NCBI RefSeq assembly: GCF_001830555.1
Contig: NZ_MIAM01000019.1
Location: forward strand, 17,462 to 63,028
Source of the DNA: Sphingopyxis sp. RIFCSPHIGHO2_12_FULL_65_19
GTDB lineage: Bacteria > Pseudomonadota > Alphaproteobacteria > Sphingomonadales > Sphingomonadaceae
Direction of reading: 5' to 3'
DNA length: 45,567 nt
Shown piece after piece: positions 41,022-45,567 of the stretch; positions within the stretch are counted from its first letter, which is position 1, and the number at the start of each line of letters is the position of its first letter. The translations under genes and the position numbers were made by a program. The notes under the pieces are model-generated. The model did no database searches. It saw only the letters and a list, made by a program, of their open reading frames with translations, and was not told the origin of the DNA.

Positions 41022-42032
41022 ATGACGACCACTGCTGCCCTGTCGCTCGACCTCGCGATCGAATCGCTTCCGCTTGCCAAGCCGTTCCGTATCTCGGGGC
41101 ATGTCTTCACCGACACGCCGGTGGTGCTCGTGACGCTGTCGGACGGCGTTCATAGCGGGCGCGGCGAGGCGTCGGGGGTCTATTATCTGGGCGACGATGT
41201 GCCCGCGATGACCGCGGCCATCGAAGGCGTGCGCGGGGCGATCGAGGCGGGCATCACGCGAGAGGCGTTGCAGGGGCTGCTCCCCGCGGGCGGCGCGCGC
41301 AACGCGCTCGACTGCGCGCTGTGGGAACTCGAAGCCCGGAAGAGCGGTGTTCCGGTCTGGGAACTTGCCGGTCTTGCCGAACCTCGCCCGCTCCGCACCA
41401 CCTTCACGCTTGGTGCCGACGATCCCGATGCGATGGCCGACGGAGCGCGCGGCTACGCCCAGGCGCGCGCGCTCAAGCTCAAGCTCACCGGCGACCTCGA
41501 CCTCGACATTGCGCGGGTCCAGGCGGTGCGCGCGGCGCGGCCCGAATGCTGGATCGGCGTCGATGCCAACCAGGGCTTTGCGATCGGTGACCTCGATGCG
41601 CTGGTGGCGGCGCTGGTCGCCGCCGACGTCAAATTGCTCGAACAGCCGCTGGCGCGCGGCCGCGAGGCCGACCTCACCGGATACCAATGTCCAATCCCGA
41701 TCGCGGCGGACGAAAGCGCCCTGACGCTGGCCGATGTCGACGGGCTGGTCGGCCGGTTCGATGTCGTGAACATCAAGCTCGATAAATGCGGCGGGCTGAC
41801 CGAAGGGCTGGCGATTGCCCGGCACGCCCGCGAACGGGGGCTGGGGGTGATGGTCGGCAATATGGTCGGCTCCAGCCTCTCGATGGCGCCCGCCTTCGTG
41901 CTGGGCCAGCTATGCGACATCGTCGATCTGGACGGGCCGATCTTCCTCGCATCCGACCGGACACCCTCGATCGAATATGTGGACGGCAATGCCTGGTGCG
42001 GCGAGGCGATCTGGGGCCGCGACCTCGGCTGA
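41022..42032 (+). CDS. dgcA: DgcA-like N-acetyl-D-glutamate racemase (enolase superfamily)
   Basis: A 336-residue muconate-lactonizing subgroup member of the enolase superfamily. The acid/base and metal residues are in place: K152-x-K154 (LKLKL), D181 in IGVDANQGF, E207 in LLEQPL, D230-E231 in AADES, and K252 in NIKLDKCGG. This pattern is shared with L-Ala-D/L-Glu epimerases and with DgcA. Pairing with a dgcN-like gene in the same operon favours the DgcA role: racemising N-acetyl-D-glutamate to N-acetyl-L-glutamate. In isolation it could be read as a dipeptide epimerase. AAAGGA lies about eight bases upstream of ATG 41022. Confidence 0.85.
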   Translation: MTTTAALSLDLAIESLPLAKPFRISGHVFTDTPVVLVTLSDGVHSGRGEASGVYYLGDDVPAMTAAIEGVRGAIEAGITREALQGLLPAGGARNALDCALWELEARKSGVPVWELAGLAEPRPLRTTFTLGADDPDAMADGARGYAQARALKLKLTGDLDLDIARVQAVRAARPECWIGVDANQGFAIGDLDALVAALVAADVKLLEQPLARGREADLTGYQCPIPIAADESALTLADVDGLVGRFDVVNIKLDKCGGLTEGLAIARHARERGLGVMVGNMVGSSLSMAPAFVLGQLCDIVDLDGPIFLASDRTPSIEYVDGNAWCGEAIWGRDLG

Positions 42033-42071
42033 ACGCAACGCTGAACGCAACAAGGGACAGGGAGAGACGCG

Positions 42072-43355
42072 ATGAAGACGATGTTTGCCGCACTGGCGTT
42101 GGTGGCGCTGATCCAGCCGGTCGCAGCACAAGAGCCGACCGCGACCTATATCCACGCCGGGCGGTTGCTGGCCGATCCCGCCAGCGGCCGCGTCGAAACG
42201 AACAAGACCATCGTCGTCGAGGCGGGAAAGATCGCCGCCATTCGCGACGGTTTCGTCGGTGACGGCAAGGTCGTCGATCTTCGCGACCAGTTCGTCATGC
42301 CGGGCTTCATCGACAGCCATGTCCACCTGACCTTTGAATCGAGCCCGACGAGCCGACTCGACGCGGTGACCAAATCGGCGGTCGACCAGGCGTTCGACGG
42401 GATCGTCTTTGCCAAAAGGACGGTGCGCGCGGGGTTCACGACCGTGGTCGATCTGGGGTCCGATCCGCAGGCGATCAACGCGCTGCGCGATGCGACCGCG
42501 GCGGGCAAGGTCGCCGGGCCGCGGATCATCGCCGCGGGCGGGGTCGCGGCGCATGGCGGGCACGGCGATGTCCATGGCTATCGTCAGGAAATCATCGACC
42601 TGTTCCGATCGCCCACGCTGTGTTCGGGGGCCGACGATTGCGCGCGCGCGGTGCGCCTCGCGGTGCAGCAGGGCGCCGACGTCATCAAGACCGCGTCGAC
42701 CGGCGGCGTGATGTCGAACACCGCGGCGGGGCTCGGCCAGCAGATGAGCGATGCCGAACTGACGGCCATCGTCGACACTGCGCACCGTCTCGGCCGCAAG
42801 GTCGCGGCACACGCCCATGGCACCGATGGCGTCAACGCCGCGCTGCGCGCCGGGGTCGATTCGGTCGAGCATGGCACGTATCTGGACGCCGAATCGATCC
42901 GGCTGTTCAAGGCGAAGGGCAGTTACCTGGTTCCCACCCTGCTGGCGGGCGACACCGTCGCGCGGCAGGCCGAAGAAGCGGCATGGATGCCCGCCGCCGT
43001 GCGCGCCAAGGCGCGCACCGTCGGTCCGCTGATGGTCGATGCGTTGCGCCGTGCCCACCAAGGCGGGGTGCGCATCGCGTTCGGAACGGACAGCGCGGTG
43101 TCGGCGCATGGCGACAATGCCCGCGAATTTGCGCTGATGGTGAAGGCCGGGCTGACACCGCTGGAGACGATCAAGTCCGCGACGGTATGGGCGGCAGCGC
43201 ATGCCGGGCTCGAAACCGAAATCGGCACGATCGCCGCCGGGAAATCGGCCGACATCGTGGCGGTGAAGGGCGATCCGCTGAACGACGTGCGGGCGCTGGA
43301 AACCATGGGTTTCGTCATGGCGCGCGGCGTCGTGATGCGGGCGGCGGCAGAATGA
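42072..43355 (+). CDS. Exported metal-dependent amidohydrolase (prolidase/imidazolonepropionase-like)
   Basis: A 427-residue amidohydrolase with a signal peptide (MKTMFAALALVALIQPVAAQ). All metal and catalytic positions of the two-metal prolidase-like branch are present: H83-x-H85 in DSHVHLT, K206 in VIKTASTGG (bridging carboxylated Lys), H247/H249 in AAHAHGTDG, H267 in VEHGTY and D340 in AFGTDSAVSAHG. Members of this branch hydrolyse dipeptides, including Xaa-Pro, Xaa-Arg and Xaa-Lys. A periplasmic dipeptidase fits a peptide-scavenging operon. GGGAGAG is five bases before the ATG, and the stop overlaps the next start (ATGA). Confidence 0.88.
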   Translation: MKTMFAALALVALIQPVAAQEPTATYIHAGRLLADPASGRVETNKTIVVEAGKIAAIRDGFVGDGKVVDLRDQFVMPGFIDSHVHLTFESSPTSRLDAVTKSAVDQAFDGIVFAKRTVRAGFTTVVDLGSDPQAINALRDATAAGKVAGPRIIAAGGVAAHGGHGDVHGYRQEIIDLFRSPTLCSGADDCARAVRLAVQQGADVIKTASTGGVMSNTAAGLGQQMSDAELTAIVDTAHRLGRKVAAHAHGTDGVNAALRAGVDSVEHGTYLDAESIRLFKAKGSYLVPTLLAGDTVARQAEEAAWMPAAVRAKARTVGPLMVDALRRAHQGGVRIAFGTDSAVSAHGDNAREFALMVKAGLTPLETIKSATVWAAAHAGLETEIGTIAAGKSADIVAVKGDPLNDVRALETMGFVMARGVVMRAAAE

Positions 43356-45337
43356 CGATGCGCTCGTTCAAGCTGTTGGCGCTGCTGCCGCTGGTCATGA
43401 TGCTGGGCACCGCGGCGTCGAAGCCGGCGGCACCGCTGGCGCCGACCCGCGCATCGGTTCCGACGGCACCCGCGCCAGCGTCGACGCCCGCTACGCCCGC
43501 GCCGGGGGCGGCGGGGCTGACGAAACAGGATGTCGATCGCTGGCTCGACGGCTTCATGCCCTTCGCGCTTCGGCGCGGTGACCTGGCCGGCGCGGTCGTC
43601 GTCGTGGTCAAGGATGGACAGGTGCTGACGCAGCGCGGCTTCGGCTATGCCGACGCCGCCAAGCGCACGCCCGTCGATCCCGCGCGCACCATGTTCCGCC
43701 CCGGTTCGGTGTCGAAGCTGTTCACCTGGACCGCGGTGATGCAGCAGGTCGAGGCGGGCAAGATCGACCTCGACGCCGACGTCAACACCTACCTCGATTT
43801 CAAAATCCCGCTGAAGGACGGCAAGCCTGCGACCATGCGTCAGCTGATGACGCACACCGCGGGGTTCGAGGAACATGGCAAGCTGACCATGTTCGAGGAC
43901 AGGAAATTCCAGATCCCGCTCGGCGAACTGGTGAAGGGCGGCATTCCGAGCCGCATTTATACGCCGGGGACGACGCCCTCCTATTCCAACTATGGCACCG
44001 CGCTTGCGGGTTATATTGTCGAACGCGTGACGAAAATGCCGTTCGACGATTATGTCGAACAGCGTATTTTCCGCCCGCTCGGCATGGCGCAATCGACCTT
44101 TCGCCAGCCGCTGCCTGGGCGCTTCGCGCCGTGGATGGCGACGGGCTATCGCCAGCTTTCGGCGGGGCCGTCGAAGTTTGAAATCGTCGGCCCGTCGCCC
44201 GCTGGCGGCCTCTCCTCGACCGGCGCCGACATGGCGAAATTCATGATCGCGCATCTCGATCAAGGCGCCGGGCTGATGAAGCCCGCAACCGCACGGATGA
44301 TGCACGACACGCCGCTGACCATCCTGCCGCCGCTCAACCGCATGGAGCTGGGTTTCTTTGAAACCAACATCAACGGTCGCCAGGTGATCGCGCATCTGGG
44401 TGACCCGCAGCTGTTCCACACCGCGCTGCACCTGTTCCTGGACGAGGATGTCGGCCTCTATATGTCGTTCAACGCGACCGGCGAGCAGGGCTCGGTCGGT
44501 CCGGTTCGCCGCGCCTTGTTCGAGGATTTCGCCGACCGCTATTTCCCCGGTGGCGAAATGCCGAGCACGCGCGTCGATGCGAAGACGTCGGCCGAACATG
44601 CGAAGATGCTCGTCGGTAACTGGCTCAACAGCCGCCGCGCCGAAACCAACTTCTACGCGATCGCCTCGTTGCTCGGGCAGGTCAAGATCAGCGTCGGTCC
44701 CAAGGGCGAACTCATCGTCCCCGCCGCGCGCGACCTGAACGGCAAGCCGGCAAATTGGGTCGAGACATCGCCGTTCGTGTGGCACAATGCCAATGGTCAC
44801 GGTCGCCTCGCTGCGCAGGTCGTCGACGGGCGGGTCGTGCGCTGGAGCATCGACGGCCTCTCGCCGTTCATGGTTTTCGACCGGGCGCCGGTGTCGAAAT
44901 CGGCCGCGTGGATCATGCCCGCGATGTATGGCAGCCTGGGCATCCTGTTGATCACCGTCCTCCAGTGGCCCGTCGCGGCGCTCATCCGCCGTCGCTTTCA
45001 GGCGCCGCTGATGCTTCAGCCCCGGGCGCTGCGTGTCTATCGCGGCGTCCGCGTCGCCGCCGGGTTGGTGCTCGCACTGGTCATCGCCTGGATTGTCAGC
45101 ATATCGACGCTGAAGGCGCTGCCGTCCTATGATCCCTGGCTGTGGTTCCTCCAGATCGGCGGACTGGTCATCCTGGTCGGAAGCGCCGCGCTCGCGACGT
45201 GGAACCTGCGGATCGCGACCCGCGAAAAGCGCGGCTGGTTTCGCATCCTCTGGGCATCGCTCCTGCTGCTTGCGACGATCATGCCGCTATATGTCGCGTG
45301 GACATTCGGCTTGATCGCGATGACGGTGAATTACTGA
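43352..45337 (+). CDS. Exported serine hydrolase with C-terminal membrane domain (paralogue of 32491-34437)
   Basis: A 661-residue protein with a signal peptide, an Ala/Pro/Thr-rich linker (about residues 24-55), a beta-lactamase-type serine hydrolase domain and four C-terminal transmembrane helices. The catalytic motif is S119-V-S-K122; the tyrosine motif is Y-S-N in TPSYSNYG. It shares long stretches with the protein at 32491-34437 (AGAVVVVVKDGxVLTQRGFG, WLDGxM, the same membrane tail), so the two are paralogues at opposite ends of the cluster. The ATG at 43352 overlaps the amidohydrolase stop. It probably attacks peptides or acylated D-amino acids at the outer face of the inner membrane. 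Confidence 0.88.
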   Translation: MTMRSFKLLALLPLVMMLGTAASKPAAPLAPTRASVPTAPAPASTPATPAPGAAGLTKQDVDRWLDGFMPFALRRGDLAGAVVVVVKDGQVLTQRGFGYADAAKRTPVDPARTMFRPGSVSKLFTWTAVMQQVEAGKIDLDADVNTYLDFKIPLKDGKPATMRQLMTHTAGFEEHGKLTMFEDRKFQIPLGELVKGGIPSRIYTPGTTPSYSNYGTALAGYIVERVTKMPFDDYVEQRIFRPLGMAQSTFRQPLPGRFAPWMATGYRQLSAGPSKFEIVGPSPAGGLSSTGADMAKFMIAHLDQGAGLMKPATARMMHDTPLTILPPLNRMELGFFETNINGRQVIAHLGDPQLFHTALHLFLDEDVGLYMSFNATGEQGSVGPVRRALFEDFADRYFPGGEMPSTRVDAKTSAEHAKMLVGNWLNSRRAETNFYAIASLLGQVKISVGPKGELIVPAARDLNGKPANWVETSPFVWHNANGHGRLAAQVVDGRVVRWSIDGLSPFMVFDRAPVSKSAAWIMPAMYGSLGILLITVLQWPVAALIRRRFQAPLMLQPRALRVYRGVRVAAGLVLALVIAWIVSISTLKALPSYDPWLWFLQIGGLVILVGSAALATWNLRIATREKRGWFRILWASLLLLATIMPLYVAWTFGLIAMTVNY

Positions 45338-45367
45338 TATAGCATCTGGCAATCGGGGTTTCGGCCG

Positions 45368-45392
45368 GAAAGTGGCGGCTTGCCGCCCTTTC
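45368..45392 (+). terminator. Terminator of the D-amino-acid operon
   Basis: GAAAG-T-GGCGGC-TT-GCCGCC-CTTTC is a near-perfect 11-bp stem with a 2-base loop centre, 31 bases after the last stop. It marks the end of the eight-gene operon. Sequence from 45393 to the window end shows no gene I can support. Confidence 0.65.
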
Positions 45393-45567
45393 GCATTGCC
45401 GCTTGCCCCCTTCCGCCAAGTCGCTGTTCCCCGGCCTAGGGCGCGCGCGCGCCAGCGTGACGACGCGGTGCCCGACCAGCTCGCCCGCAGCGGGTTTCCG
45501 GGCAGGTGGCCGGGGTCGACCGATAACGGACGGTCCGGCCTATCCTAACCCTTTCGTGTCGAGCGAA

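Noticed and set aside
42620..43351. Upstream extension of the last serine hydrolase frame
   Set aside because: This overlaps the amidohydrolase in another frame and is Arg-rich noise; the ATG at 43352 overlaps the amidohydrolase stop and begins a signal peptide.

Overview
The window is GC-rich DNA, apart from AT-rich promoter patches. It most likely comes from an alphaproteobacterium of the Sphingomonadaceae type. That placement is inferred from the trb-type conjugation module, the cueR/copA/copZ/CopA-CopB copper genes, an aromatic meta-cleavage set and large families of exported serine hydrolases; no rRNA is present to confirm it. The window has two parts that meet at about position 22,120.

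Part 1 (1 to 22,120) is the right end of an integrative conjugative element (ICE). It opens with the tail of a type IV secretion operon (trbF partial, trbG, trbI, a DUF2274 gene). Reading back on the minus strand are a probable entry-exclusion gene, a lysR gene and an unusual fused efflux gene, with a trbB relic beside them. Metal-resistance cargo follows: an RND efflux operon framed by two micro-ORFs (one His-rich, one Tat/Cys-rich), then cueR-copA, copZ, a multicopper oxidase gene and a copB gene with an in-frame TGA in its signal peptide. Next, on the minus strand, come czcD, a wrecked MFS gene and an ArsR/SmtB-type regulator. A tyrosine integrase and the 3' half of a tRNA-Arg(CCG) gene (att site) close the element. 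Four MerR/CueR-type promoter boxes and two matching ArsR-type operators indicate two metal regulons. The cargo shows decay: the efflux fusion, trbB relic, MFS remnant and copB stop.

Part 2 (22,121 to the end) is probably chromosomal or older accessory DNA. It begins with a pirin remnant, then a tetR-MATE efflux pair, then a minus-strand aromatic catabolic operon (extradiol dioxygenase, fumarylacetoacetate-type hydrolase, metallo-beta-lactamase-fold hydrolase, FAD monooxygenase) with a double-dyad operator in front. A lipid kinase and an SDR dehydrogenase stand alone. An XRE-cupin regulator then precedes a plus-strand cluster running from 32.5 kb to a terminator at 45.4 kb.

That last cluster is the most interesting assembly. 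A membrane-anchored serine hydrolase is followed by an eight-gene, tightly coupled operon: DgcN-like protein, permease, alpha/beta hydrolase, N-acyl-D-amino-acid deacylase-like amidohydrolase, a beta-lactamase-fold hydrolase, DgcA-like racemase, a prolidase-like amidohydrolase and a second membrane-anchored serine hydrolase. It reads as a scavenging pathway that breaks down D-amino-acid-containing peptides or acylated D-amino acids outside the cytoplasm, imports the product and converts D-glutamate to the L-form through N-acetyl intermediates. The substrate is inferred, not shown.
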